Shown: one piece after another, positions 8,483 to 16,873 of the stretch
Layout: each line of letters begins with the position of its first letter
Position numbering within the stretch: the first letter of the stretch is position 1
Source: SB11 sp943370295
Lineage (GTDB): Bacteria > Bacteroidota > Bacteroidia > UBA8524
Assembly: GCA_943370295.1 (NCBI GenBank)
Contig: CALRQL020000011.1
Span: forward strand, 41,352-105,351
Direction of reading: 5' to 3'
DNA length: 64,000 bases
The notes under the pieces: model-generated
Seen by the model: only the letters and a program-made list of their open reading frames with translations
Databases searched by the model: none
What the model was told of the DNA's origin: nothing
Program-made: the position numbers and the translations under genes

Positions 8483-10000
8483 TTATTCCTCAGGGTTTGC
8501 TTGCCATTTGCGTGCAAGGCCTATATAAGCCCCAAGTAATAACAGAATCAACACAATATTACTACCGTTAATAATATCCCAATTACGCCGTATCCATGTA
8601 TGAATAGGGGAGTCGGGGGGGCAAGGCAAACCTTGCTGATAAGCAGTATAGCAATCCGTATCCGTGGCTTCATATATTATTACAAAAATCAGCGGTAAAA
8701 CAAACGGCATAAACCAAAACACCCAGTTTAGGAAAATACCGCTAATGGTTTTAGGCCCTTGTTTATAGATGAACCGAAGCGTAAAGAATAAAACAATTAC
8801 CCAGATAAAAAGTAGTAGAGCAGGTATTGCTTCTTCTTCATTTCTGAAACCAAGAACAATAATGCTTACTACAACCGATAACAACCCCATGCCTATAATA
8901 GCCATAAACCACTGCTTGAGTCGGGTGGTACGGAAGCTGAAAATTATGATAGACATTCCCAGCGAGTAATAAAGAATAACAAGTAATAACTCGTTGTTCC
9001 AAAATCCGTTTCTAACTTCATCCACCTTTTCGATGGATTGTCTCAACTCATGATTATTAGCATAGTAGCCGCTGTAAACGGCTCTACCTTCATTATTCTC
9101 GTCAGCGTAATTTCTTGATGAGGCCAATATACGCATTACCGTATGCCTGTTATCATTAAAACATTCAGCAACTTGTTTTTCAGTATTGATGTTGTGGTCT
9201 ATACCGTACTTGGTACACAATGCTTTAAACTTGTTTATTTGCGCAGCAATAGAGTCCTTACGCCCCTCATTTAACCACCGTTGGGCAATGGCATCCAAGT
9301 CATACTCATGCAATATGTTTATTGGGCTGTTGTAGAAACGTATATGTTGTTTGCAATAGTGCAGGTAGCTTTTCTCATATTCTACAGTATCAACAGTCTG
9401 ATACTCTGATTCAAGTAGCTCCATTGCCGCCGCTATCGAGTCCTGTGCAGCTTGGGGCATATTTTTCTTGCTTAGCCGTTCCAATGAGTCTCTAACATAA
9501 TCAGCCCTCAACGAGTCACAACTGTGACGGATGTCAAAATCACCTTCATCAAAAGCCATGAAGTGCATGGCAAGGTTTATAACATTCGCATCGTCTTCAA
9601 GCACTACTTCTCTACTTACCAGTTCAATGCGATTATAAAGTCCTTGTTGGTAGGTAAAGAAAAAGGTAGAGGTTGAAAAGAATACGGTGAAAATGAGCAG
9701 AAACTCGTAATACAAATAGGCTTTACCGATGGTATAAAACGATTTAAAGGGATTGTTGCGGAGGTAAAATACCAGCCAGCCAATAATCATAAGAGCAGAA
9801 ATAAGAACCGAAAAGGTTACTACTCCCTCCATACTAAAGTAACGGTACACCCACAGTTCTGTAAGTTTTATGGGTTGTAAAAAACCGGCTAGGTAAAAAA
9901 GTATATGTATGATAAGCGCCGCAGGAATGACAAATGCAACACGGGTATTCCACAATAGCGGGTACTTGCTTATCAGTTTTTGGTTGAGTTTTTTTAGCAT
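8483..10000 (-). CDS. Multi-spanning membrane protein, probable partner of the adjacent ABC ATPase
   Basis: A 505-residue membrane protein. About three hydrophobic segments occupy residues 20-120, followed by a large soluble, Asp/Glu/Arg-rich loop (residues about 125-320) and then five or so further segments to the end. The ATPase gene ends 5 nt before this start on the same strand, so the two are very likely co-translated and form an ABC-2-like transporter. The central soluble loop of nearly 200 residues, with repeated RDSLERL/EYEKSYL helices, is not a typical ABC-2 feature. Substrate unknown. Confidence 0.72.
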   Translation of the reverse strand: MLKKLNQKLISKYPLLWNTRVAFVIPAALIIHILFYLAGFLQPIKLTELWVYRYFSMEGVVTFSVLISALMIIGWLVFYLRNNPFKSFYTIGKAYLYYEFLLIFTVFFSTSTFFFTYQQGLYNRIELVSREVVLEDDANVINLAMHFMAFDEGDFDIRHSCDSLRADYVRDSLERLSKKNMPQAAQDSIAAAMELLESEYQTVDTVEYEKSYLHYCKQHIRFYNSPINILHEYDLDAIAQRWLNEGRKDSIAAQINKFKALCTKYGIDHNINTEKQVAECFNDNRHTVMRILASSRNYADENNEGRAVYSGYYANNHELRQSIEKVDEVRNGFWNNELLLVILYYSLGMSIIIFSFRTTRLKQWFMAIIGMGLLSVVVSIIVLGFRNEEEAIPALLLFIWVIVLFFTLRFIYKQGPKTISGIFLNWVFWFMPFVLPLIFVIIYEATDTDCYTAYQQGLPCPPDSPIHTWIRRNWDIINGSNIVLILLLLGAYIGLARKWQANPEE

Positions 10001-10005
10001 GACTT

Positions 10006-11175
10006 TTAGTTGATAAAAAACCTGCGTGATGAATTAGAAATGTTGCGGAAATAGTTGGGAGCAATGTTGTTTTTAGCCATTGTATCTAATAAAAGACTTA
10101 CAGATACAGTTGCCGGAAAGTGGAGCAGAAATACTCCGCCGTTGTATTGAATTTTTGTAATCCCGATGGTATTGAACGCTGCTGCCAAAGCCTCTCGGGT
10201 AGCAGAAGTTTCAAGCTCCACAATTAATTCGTTGGTAGCTGTAGGAGTATGCTCAGTAGTATTGGTTTGGTATTGAGGCTCCCCGTTTTTAATAAAGATG
10301 ATGGTGTCTGATACCTTTTCAACCTCATAAATGTGTTGTGAACTCAATATCATTCCAAACGGAGCTGTTATTGAATTGGCCATAAATTTTAAGTCTTGCA
10401 GGATAGTTTGTTGTGAAAGTATATCCAAATTGGCCAGCGGTTCATCCAGCAACAAAATCTTAGGTTTGCGCAGCAATGTTTTCGCCAGTTCAAACCGTGT
10501 ACGGTAGCCTGATGATATTCTATTCCAAGTTAAGTGCCTATAGGGGCGCAAACCCAAGCGGGCAATCATCATATCTGCCCACAAATGCCCCTCCTCACCC
10601 TTAATGTCGTAATAGGGCAGCACAAAATGCAGGTTATCCATCAGCGTTCCGTGCCAGCGCGGTATGCGTTGTTCTATGTAAATCAGCTTGGTTTTTAAGT
10701 CGTATTGGTCGGCGGTATCCTTGGCAAACGAGTAATTTATGATACCGTTATCGGGTTTTAACTCAGCTGCCAACAGCCTTAGAAGCGTTGTTTTACCATT
10801 CCCGTTTTCGCCCACCAAGCCGGTTATCTGCCGCTCGTTTAACTCAAAGTTCAGGTCTTTAATCTTAAACCCGCTTTTTAGGTAGGTTTTCGTCACCTTT
10901 TGCACACTCAATATTTTAGAGTTTTCCTTGTGCTCCGTTTTTAAGCCCGCATTCCGTATCGTTTCAAGCAGGTGTCCTACCTTCAGCAACACTTCTTGGT
11001 TATCAGCATTTGTGTTGGTTTCAAGCCACTCATACAACGCAATCGTTTTTCTAAACACTTCAGGGTCTTGTGTCTCAAACGCACAATCCGTAAGACGACG
11101 GAGTCCTAAAAATGCATCACCCGATTGGTAATGATTATGGACTTCTTGAAGGTGGGTTTCAAATGCTGGGTTCAT
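10006..11175 (-). CDS. ABC transporter ATP-binding protein with extra N-terminal helical domain
   Basis: A 389-residue ATPase. Walker A GENGNGKTT at residues 122-130, signature SSGYRTRFELAKTLL and Walker B KILLLDEPLANLD are all present. The first 88 residues are an added domain that looks like TPR-type helices, and the last 80 residues are a C-terminal extension (ELIVELETSATREAL...). The signature reads SSGYR rather than LSGGQ, as in some ABC-2 exporters of Bacteroidota. The start at 11175 gives MNPAFETHLQEV; a codon three earlier is also possible. It lies 5 nt upstream of the membrane partner. Confidence 0.86.
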   Translation of the reverse strand: MNPAFETHLQEVHNHYQSGDAFLGLRRLTDCAFETQDPEVFRKTIALYEWLETNTNADNQEVLLKVGHLLETIRNAGLKTEHKENSKILSVQKVTKTYLKSGFKIKDLNFELNERQITGLVGENGNGKTTLLRLLAAELKPDNGIINYSFAKDTADQYDLKTKLIYIEQRIPRWHGTLMDNLHFVLPYYDIKGEEGHLWADMMIARLGLRPYRHLTWNRISSGYRTRFELAKTLLRKPKILLLDEPLANLDILSQQTILQDLKFMANSITAPFGMILSSQHIYEVEKVSDTIIFIKNGEPQYQTNTTEHTPTATNELIVELETSATREALAAAFNTIGITKIQYNGGVFLLHFPATVSVSLLLDTMAKNNIAPNYFRNISNSSRRFFIN

Positions 11176-11285
11176 GGTATGCAAATACGCTAATAATTAA
11201 GAAAGTAAACGCAAATTATCGACAAAGAGTATTATCAGTTAACCAATTGTTATTGTCATTAAAATGTCAGCTTTTCAATTTGAGT

Positions 11286-11315
11286 TTTGACAGAATACGG
11301 ATACTCTTACATTTG
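11286..11315 (+). promoter_or_regulatory. Promoter of the HmuY-like gene
   Basis: TTTG (11286-11289), 18-nt spacer, TACATTTG (11308-11315): an excellent Bacteroidota promoter, giving a leader of about 35 nt. The leader contains TTAGTCTAA (11330-11338), a small inverted repeat that shares GTCTAA with the operator-like site at 58161-58174. Confidence 0.7.
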
Positions 11316-11357
11316 CCACTGTTTATAATTAGTCTAAATAAGAATAATAACATTACA

Positions 11358-12599
11358 ATGAAAAAACACTTAACCACCTTTATGCTGTTGATTACAGCAT
11401 CATTTTCATTTGCGCAGGCAGTAAACGATTCAGTTTTTCTTGGTGCACAGTATGCCAACCAAGTATGGTACAGCCTTGCAAATGATGAACAAGGAACATC
11501 GGCAAAAAACAATTGGGACATTGCGTTTGAGATTAACAGCATTACCTCTTCAATACTATTAAACAGTGCCAACGGTAACACATTATGGGTGTATCCAAAA
11601 AGTGATATTACCGGCTGGAGTACTATTGATACCACTGGTATAGCTACTTGGCCAAAACTTTACAACTCTGATTTGGCGTGGGAAATGGGTGCGTTTAATG
11701 TGAACATTGACCCGTTTGATGCCGCGGATTTGGGTTGGGGTGTGTATAATACCTCAAACCATCAGGTGATGGGGGATAGTTTATATATTATTAAACTATC
11801 TAATGGTGCATACAAAAAGCTTTGGATTGAAAAGTTGGCTAATTCAGTTTATACCTTTAAGTATGGCAATCTTGACAATACGAGTGAAGAAACCAAAACC
11901 ATAGCCAAAGCTGACTTTACAGGTAAAAACTTCGGGTATTTTTCAATACAAAACGGAACACAGGTGAATCGTGAGCCTTTGGCTGCCAATTGGGATTTAA
12001 CTTTTACCCAATACACCGCGTTTGTGCCTGTAGCGTACACCGTAAGTGGTGTTTTAACTAACAAAACTACGGGAACTGTAAAAGTATATCCAGTAAACGA
12101 CCCTTCAACCTATAAAGATTATGCAAGCCAAACGTTTGGCAGTACAATAAACACGCTTGGATGGGGATGGAAAACCTACAACATGACGTTGGGTGCCTAT
12201 GTAATAGAAGACAGCACCGTATACTTTATTAAAGACGGTAACGATGACGTGTGGAAGCTAATATTTACAGGCTTTGCAAGCAGCAACGGCAAGTTTGTGT
12301 TCTCAAAGGAGAAACTAACGTCATCGGTAGGCATAAATGCTCCTGTTAAAAACAATTTCTTCACACTATATCCCAACCCGGCATCGGCAGGAGCTGTATC
12401 CATCGTAATGGATATGGCGGCTGATGCAACCGTAAACATTATGGATATGGGAGGAAAAGTGCTAAACACCCAAACCTTGCAAGGCAACGGGCTTAGCACA
12501 CATACACTTAGCACCCAAGGGTTGGCAAACGGCCTTTATATGGTGCAAGTGGCCATGGGTAACCAAGTGTTTACCCAAAAATTAGCAATAAACCAGTAA
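11358..12599 (+). CDS. HmuY-like secreted protein with T9SS sorting domain
   Basis: A 413-residue secreted protein. The signal peptide is MKKHLTTFMLLITASFSFAQ. Residues about 25-310 follow the HmuY pattern (YANQVWYSLAN..., NNWDIAFE, a second NWDLTFTQY), a beta-fold used for haem or metal-porphyrin capture in Porphyromonas and also present in many secreted Bacteroidota proteins of unknown ligand. The last 80 residues are a type A T9SS sorting domain (LYPNPASAG, ...NGLYMVQV..., QKLAINQ). The start at 11358 follows a clear promoter; a longer reading from 11112 overlaps the divergent ABC gene and is rejected. Haem binding is inference; the classical two His ligands cannot be assigned here. Confidence 0.85.
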   Translation: MKKHLTTFMLLITASFSFAQAVNDSVFLGAQYANQVWYSLANDEQGTSAKNNWDIAFEINSITSSILLNSANGNTLWVYPKSDITGWSTIDTTGIATWPKLYNSDLAWEMGAFNVNIDPFDAADLGWGVYNTSNHQVMGDSLYIIKLSNGAYKKLWIEKLANSVYTFKYGNLDNTSEETKTIAKADFTGKNFGYFSIQNGTQVNREPLAANWDLTFTQYTAFVPVAYTVSGVLTNKTTGTVKVYPVNDPSTYKDYASQTFGSTINTLGWGWKTYNMTLGAYVIEDSTVYFIKDGNDDVWKLIFTGFASSNGKFVFSKEKLTSSVGINAPVKNNFFTLYPNPASAGAVSIVMDMAADATVNIMDMGGKVLNTQTLQGNGLSTHTLSTQGLANGLYMVQVAMGNQVFTQKLAINQ

Positions 12600-12669
12600 C
12601 ACTCAAAGCGGGGCGTTGGAACCAGTCCGCGTCCCGTTTTGCGAAGCAAAAATAAGTACAGTAAATGTA

Positions 12670-12697
12670 GGGCGCCGGGAGGCGCCCTTATTTTTTG
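12670..12697 (+). terminator. Terminator after the HmuY-like gene
   Basis: GGGCGCC-GGGA-GGCGCCC stem followed by TTATTTTTT, 70 nt after the stop. The remaining DNA up to 12898 is AT-rich and holds no further feature I can support. Confidence 0.85.
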
Positions 12698-12898
12698 TAA
12701 TCCAATCAGCAAATATTTGTTACCTAATTGGATGGTTTTACGTTTATAGCGTTAAAACACATTCTGTTTCAACTAACTGCGTAAACAGTAGTCTAATAAA
12801 CAAGATGTAAACAAATATTAGGGTGAAAAAAGATTTTTGGCAAAGTAGTTGATTTTTGCTTAGAAAAGTTAACTTTCACCCCGAATTAAGACAGAGAT

Positions 12899-15514
12899 AT
12901 GGCAGAGAATAGTGAGTATAAATACAGAGATATAAAGGTATTTGGTTCTACCGAGTGGTTGGCCAATAATGAAAAGAATTACAGGCTGGTATACGACGAG
13001 AGCGAAGTAAGCTATATATACTGCGAGGTTTCGCTATACAATAAATTGTTTGACGAAGAAGACTGGGATCTTAAAATGGAGCTGAAGTGCTACTCGTCAG
13101 ACAATAAGGAAGTATGCACGCTGAATTGCGACCGCCGCATACGCAAAGAAGACAATATTGTTTTTGTGCGTGAAGGTTGGGGTGTGAAGGAAACCGGAGG
13201 TTATTGGAAACGCGGCAGCTATCGTTGGGAAGCCCACGTGAACGGAAAGTTTGTGGCTGAGAAGCATTTTTATGTGGAGAAGGAAGGCATTGTGACCGAA
13301 AACCACAACCCTTACTTTAAGCTGGAAACCCTTAAGTTGTACGAAGGTCCAGACAGTAACGTAAAACCCAAAGACCGTAAATACTTTAAAACCTTTTACG
13401 GTGCTGATGCCCGTTACATTTGGGTAGAGTTTACCGCCGATAACTTGGTGAAACAATACGATTACTGGGCTTGCGAATTAATATTCCAGTTTAAAACCCA
13501 CACAGGGCAGTTGATTGGAAAAATTGACAAGCTGTTGTTTGTATATCCCCAAGATGAAAAGATTGTTTGTACTGTAGGCTGGGGAAGTGAAACCAAAGGT
13601 ACTTGGAATAATGACGCGTATTACGTGGATATTCTTTTTATGGACGAGCTGATTGCAGAAGTTCCGTTTAAAGTGGGCTATGATTACGAAGAAGCCGACG
13701 ATGAAGACTTTGAAGCACAGCCGCCTACATTAGTAGAACGCCAGATACGCAAAGAAGAAATTGAAGCCGCAAAAGGTGCTGAAACCCTTGACGATGTGAT
13801 GAAGGAGTTTCAAAGCCTGATAGGCTTGGCTCCGATTAAGAAACGGGTAATGGAATACACCAGCTATCTGAACTTTATTAAACTGCGTAAACAACGCGGT
13901 TTAAAAGATGCTGATAATGTGGTATTGCACGCCGTGTTCAAAGGAAACCCCGGTACGGGTAAAACAACCGTAGCGCGGATGTTGGGTAAAATATACAAGC
14001 AAATGGGCTTGCTAAGCAAAGGGCACGTGCATGAAGTGGATAGGGGAGACCTTGTTGCTGAGTACATAGGCCAAACAGCACCCAAAACGAAAGAAGCCAT
14101 TAAGAAAGCCAAAGGCGGTATATTGTTTATTGATGAAGCTTACGCTTTATCACGCAAAGACGACGATAGCAAAGATTTTGGCCGTGAGGCAATTGAAGTG
14201 CTGTTGAAGGAAATGAGCGACGGTACCGGTGATTTGGCTGTAGTTGTAGCTGGTTATCCAGAGCAAATGGATTCATTCATTAACTCAAACCCCGGTTTGA
14301 AATCGAGGTTTAATGTTGAGTTTGATTTCCCCGACTATGTTCCCCAAGAGCTTATACAAATTGCTGATTACGCAGCCGATAAACGCGGTGTTAAACTAAG
14401 TCCTATTGCCCGCGATACCATGTACCGCAAGTTGGTGGATGAATACCGCGACAGGAATAAAACCTTTGGTAACGCACGTTTGGTAAACTCATTGATTGAT
14501 GAATCAAAAATCAATCTGGGCTTGCGCATCATGAAGCAAAAAGACCCTCAGTTGTTGACCGAAGAAGAACTTTCGACCATTCAAATTGAGGACATTGAGA
14601 AAATATACGCTCCTAAAACCAAAAGCCTTGCCGATATACCCATTGATGAAGATTTGCTACGCGAATCGATGGGCAAGCTAAAAGCAATGGTGGGCTTGAG
14701 CAAAATCAAAGAAGAGATTGACGAGTTGGTGAAACTGGTGCGCTTTTACCGCGAAACCGGCAAAGATTTCCGCAAATCATTCTCGTTGCATGCTGTATTT
14801 ACAGGTAATCCCGGTACAGGTAAAACCACTGTAGCCCGTATCTTGGCTCAGATATACAAAGCGTTGGGTATTTTGGAACGTGGCCACATGCTTGAAACCG
14901 ACCGACAAGGGTTAGTAGGTGGTTACATTGGCCAAACCGCCATTAAAACTGCCGAACTGATTGATAACGCAATGGGCGGCGTACTGTTTATTGACGAAGC
15001 CTATTCGTTAACCGAAGGCGGCGGCGGAGATTACGGTCGTGAGGCGGTTGAAACCCTGTTGAAACGTATGGAAGACCGTAGGGGAGAGTTTGTGGTAATT
15101 GCTGCAGGTTATACCCAAAACATGACTTATTTCCTTGAGTCGAACCCCGGTTTGAAATCACGTTTCGACCGTGCGTTCCACTTTGAAGATTACAATGAAA
15201 ATGAGTTGATGGATATTGCCATGCTGTTGTTTAAAGAAAACGGTGTGCAGCCTGATAAAAAAGCAAAAGGACACTTGCAGGAATACTTTAATCACATGTT
15301 GACCGTTAAAGATAAATACTTTGGTAACGGTCGCGAAGTGCGCAAGATTATTGAGCACGTGATTAAAAACCAGCACTTGCGTTTGAGCCAAACAGCACAG
15401 GAAGACCGCAACCAAAAAATGATAGAAACTATCACTATTAAAGATGTTGAGGACTTTAGTGTTGACCGCAACCAAGCCGCAAACCCAAGCAGCGGTATCG
15501 GTTTTAAACGATAA
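12899..15514 (+). CDS. Double-AAA ATPase (CbbX/SpoVK/EccA-like) with duplicated N-terminal beta module
   Basis: An 871-residue protein with two complete AAA domains. Domain 1: Walker A GNPGTGKTT near residue 350, Walker B GGILFIDEAYAL, Arg-finger region LKSRFNVEFDF. Domain 2: Walker A near residue 637, GGVLFIDEAYSL, LKSRFDRAFHF. Both are of the CbbX/SpoVK type, ring-forming remodelling ATPases. Residues 1-270 are two similar beta-rich modules: each has WG-(4-6 residues)-G-x-W (WGVKETGGYWKRGSY; WGSETKGTWNNDAYY) and ends in a strand reading AEKHFYV or AEVPFKV. Residues 270-300 are an acidic linker. The next gene starts 9 nt after the stop and encodes an exported protein. Client and role are unknown. 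Confidence 0.9.
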   Translation: MAENSEYKYRDIKVFGSTEWLANNEKNYRLVYDESEVSYIYCEVSLYNKLFDEEDWDLKMELKCYSSDNKEVCTLNCDRRIRKEDNIVFVREGWGVKETGGYWKRGSYRWEAHVNGKFVAEKHFYVEKEGIVTENHNPYFKLETLKLYEGPDSNVKPKDRKYFKTFYGADARYIWVEFTADNLVKQYDYWACELIFQFKTHTGQLIGKIDKLLFVYPQDEKIVCTVGWGSETKGTWNNDAYYVDILFMDELIAEVPFKVGYDYEEADDEDFEAQPPTLVERQIRKEEIEAAKGAETLDDVMKEFQSLIGLAPIKKRVMEYTSYLNFIKLRKQRGLKDADNVVLHAVFKGNPGTGKTTVARMLGKIYKQMGLLSKGHVHEVDRGDLVAEYIGQTAPKTKEAIKKAKGGILFIDEAYALSRKDDDSKDFGREAIEVLLKEMSDGTGDLAVVVAGYPEQMDSFINSNPGLKSRFNVEFDFPDYVPQELIQIADYAADKRGVKLSPIARDTMYRKLVDEYRDRNKTFGNARLVNSLIDESKINLGLRIMKQKDPQLLTEEELSTIQIEDIEKIYAPKTKSLADIPIDEDLLRESMGKLKAMVGLSKIKEEIDELVKLVRFYRETGKDFRKSFSLHAVFTGNPGTGKTTVARILAQIYKALGILERGHMLETDRQGLVGGYIGQTAIKTAELIDNAMGGVLFIDEAYSLTEGGGGDYGREAVETLLKRMEDRRGEFVVIAAGYTQNMTYFLESNPGLKSRFDRAFHFEDYNENELMDIAMLLFKENGVQPDKKAKGHLQEYFNHMLTVKDKYFGNGREVRKIIEHVIKNQHLRLSQTAQEDRNQKMIETITIKDVEDFSVDRNQAANPSSGIGFKR

Positions 15515-15523
15515 AATTTTACA

Positions 15524-16351
15524 TTGAATATAAAAAAATATTGCCTGCTAACACTACTTGTTGTTTGCAGGCTTTTTCTTTTTGCCCAATTTGAGGACGA
15601 GGAAGAAGAAGTAACAGACACCACTGATTATGAAGTTGATACAGTAGTGTACAAATGGTTTGAGCCCTACAAAGCCGACTTTCAGTTTTCAATAGGCTGG
15701 AATATTCCGGTGGGTAGTTTTGGAGCCAAGAATGAACCTTTTGAAGATGCTTTTGCAGAGCCCTATTATGGGCAGGTAAGTGTTAATGCCAAATATTCTA
15801 AATTTTTTCACAATAAAATAGGGTATGTAATTGGAGCTGTTTTAAACAGGGTGAAATTTGATAATAAAGCCTTTAACAAGAGTTACGTGCAAAAATATGG
15901 TGACTCAATTATATCAGGTTTAGATTTCTTTTTGTATGAAAATTATAGTGCCTATGGCGGTATATCGTATTCGTACTTACATAAAAAAATAGCCTTTTCA
16001 GGCGGGGCAGGAGTTGGTGTTACTTATTTTAGGAATATTAATAAAGAAGACGGGGTTTTGAACTTGCGTGTGCACAAAGGGATTAATAGTAGCAATTTTT
16101 ATAAGGGAGGTTCGTGGAAGGTGGGGGGTAATGTTGCTCCGCTCTTATTCTTAAATGCAGATATTAAGTATTTAATGAAAGGAGATTGGTACTTACTGGC
16201 AAGTACCAATTATTCATTGTCATACATCAGGTCAGAGTTGAGGGAGGTTGTAGATAATAGTTTTAACAGCCCTGAAGTAGATTTTATGAAAAAGAACATT
16301 GCCTTCTCAAACGTAGCAATAACACTTGGGGTAGGTACAATATTCCGTTAA
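15524..16351 (+). CDS. Exported outer-membrane-like protein, TTG start
   Basis: A 275-residue protein with a signal peptide (MNIKKYCLLTLLVVCRLFLFAQ), an acidic stretch (FEDEEEEV), then alternating hydrophobic strands ending in an aromatic-free VGTIFR. The pattern suggests a small outer-membrane beta-barrel (IGWNIPVGSFG, YGGISYSYLHKKIAFSGGAGVGVTYF, LLASTNYSLSYI). No ATG or GTG gives the signal peptide; TTG at 15524 does, 9 nt after the AAA gene, so translational coupling is likely. No family recognised. Confidence 0.72.
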   Translation: MNIKKYCLLTLLVVCRLFLFAQFEDEEEEVTDTTDYEVDTVVYKWFEPYKADFQFSIGWNIPVGSFGAKNEPFEDAFAEPYYGQVSVNAKYSKFFHNKIGYVIGAVLNRVKFDNKAFNKSYVQKYGDSIISGLDFFLYENYSAYGGISYSYLHKKIAFSGGAGVGVTYFRNINKEDGVLNLRVHKGINSSNFYKGGSWKVGGNVAPLLFLNADIKYLMKGDWYLLASTNYSLSYIRSELREVVDNSFNSPEVDFMKKNIAFSNVAITLGVGTIFR

Positions 16352-16813
16352 TTACTGGGCTTTAAAGCTAATGGTGTAAGTATATACCGTACCAGCACCC
16401 AATACCGTATCAAGGGTGTTTAGCTGCATATCCTTATCAGTAAGCACTACAATTTTGTATTTTTCAATACTGCCGGCAAGGTTATAAGATACGCTGTCTT
16501 CGGCAGCGTTAAACGACCATGTGGCAGCCACGGCCTGTGGGTCGTTGGCTGCACATTTTGTAGCCCCTTCGTCCACAATCAGTGATTTGTCGGTTTTATA
16601 TACGTACAGATTATCCTTTTGGCAATTTTCAAGCGTTTCTGTATTGTCTTTCTTTGCCGAAACGAACAACCAGCCTTTAGCCCCGCCACCGGTAATAAGC
16701 TTTGTTTTCTCACTCACATTAACAGTATTATTGTTTTCGTCCTTGTCTTTTTTACAAGAAGCACCCAATAAAACGGCAATAACAACTATCACAAAAACCG
16801 ATTGTTTATTCAT
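16352..16813 (-). CDS. Lipocalin-like lipoprotein
   Basis: A 153-residue lipoprotein: signal MNKQSVFVIVVIAVLLGASC with lipobox GASC, then a Lys/Asp/Asn linker. The rest (KGWLFVSAKK, LYVYKTDKSLIVDEGATKC, TWSFNAAEDSVSYN, a final YTISFKAQ) follows the short lipocalin-like domain common in Bacteroidota lipoproteins. Ligand unknown. Its stop codon abuts that of the convergent gene at 16351, and its ATG directly follows the T run of the pnp terminator hairpin, leaving no room for a promoter of its own between them. Confidence 0.72.
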   Translation of the reverse strand: MNKQSVFVIVVIAVLLGASCKKDKDENNNTVNVSEKTKLITGGGAKGWLFVSAKKDNTETLENCQKDNLYVYKTDKSLIVDEGATKCAANDPQAVAATWSFNAAEDSVSYNLAGSIEKYKIVVLTDKDMQLNTLDTVLGAGTVYTYTISFKAQ

Positions 16814-16848
16814 AAAAAAACTCCTGCTACAATAGTGTAACAGGAGTT
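16814..16848 (-). terminator. Terminator of pnp, abutting the next start codon
   Basis: Minus strand: AACTCCTG-TTAC loop GTAG-CAGGAGTT stem followed by seven T residues, 26 nt after the pnp stop. The T run touches the ATG of the lipoprotein gene at 16813, so the same hairpin would form the leader of any read-through transcript. Confidence 0.82.
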
Positions 16849-16873
16849 AAAAATAGTGAAAAGCTATATAATA

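Noticed and set aside
11112..11357. Upstream extension of the HmuY-like gene
   Set aside because: It overlaps the divergent ABC gene and begins before the promoter at 11286-11315; the signal peptide starts at 11358.
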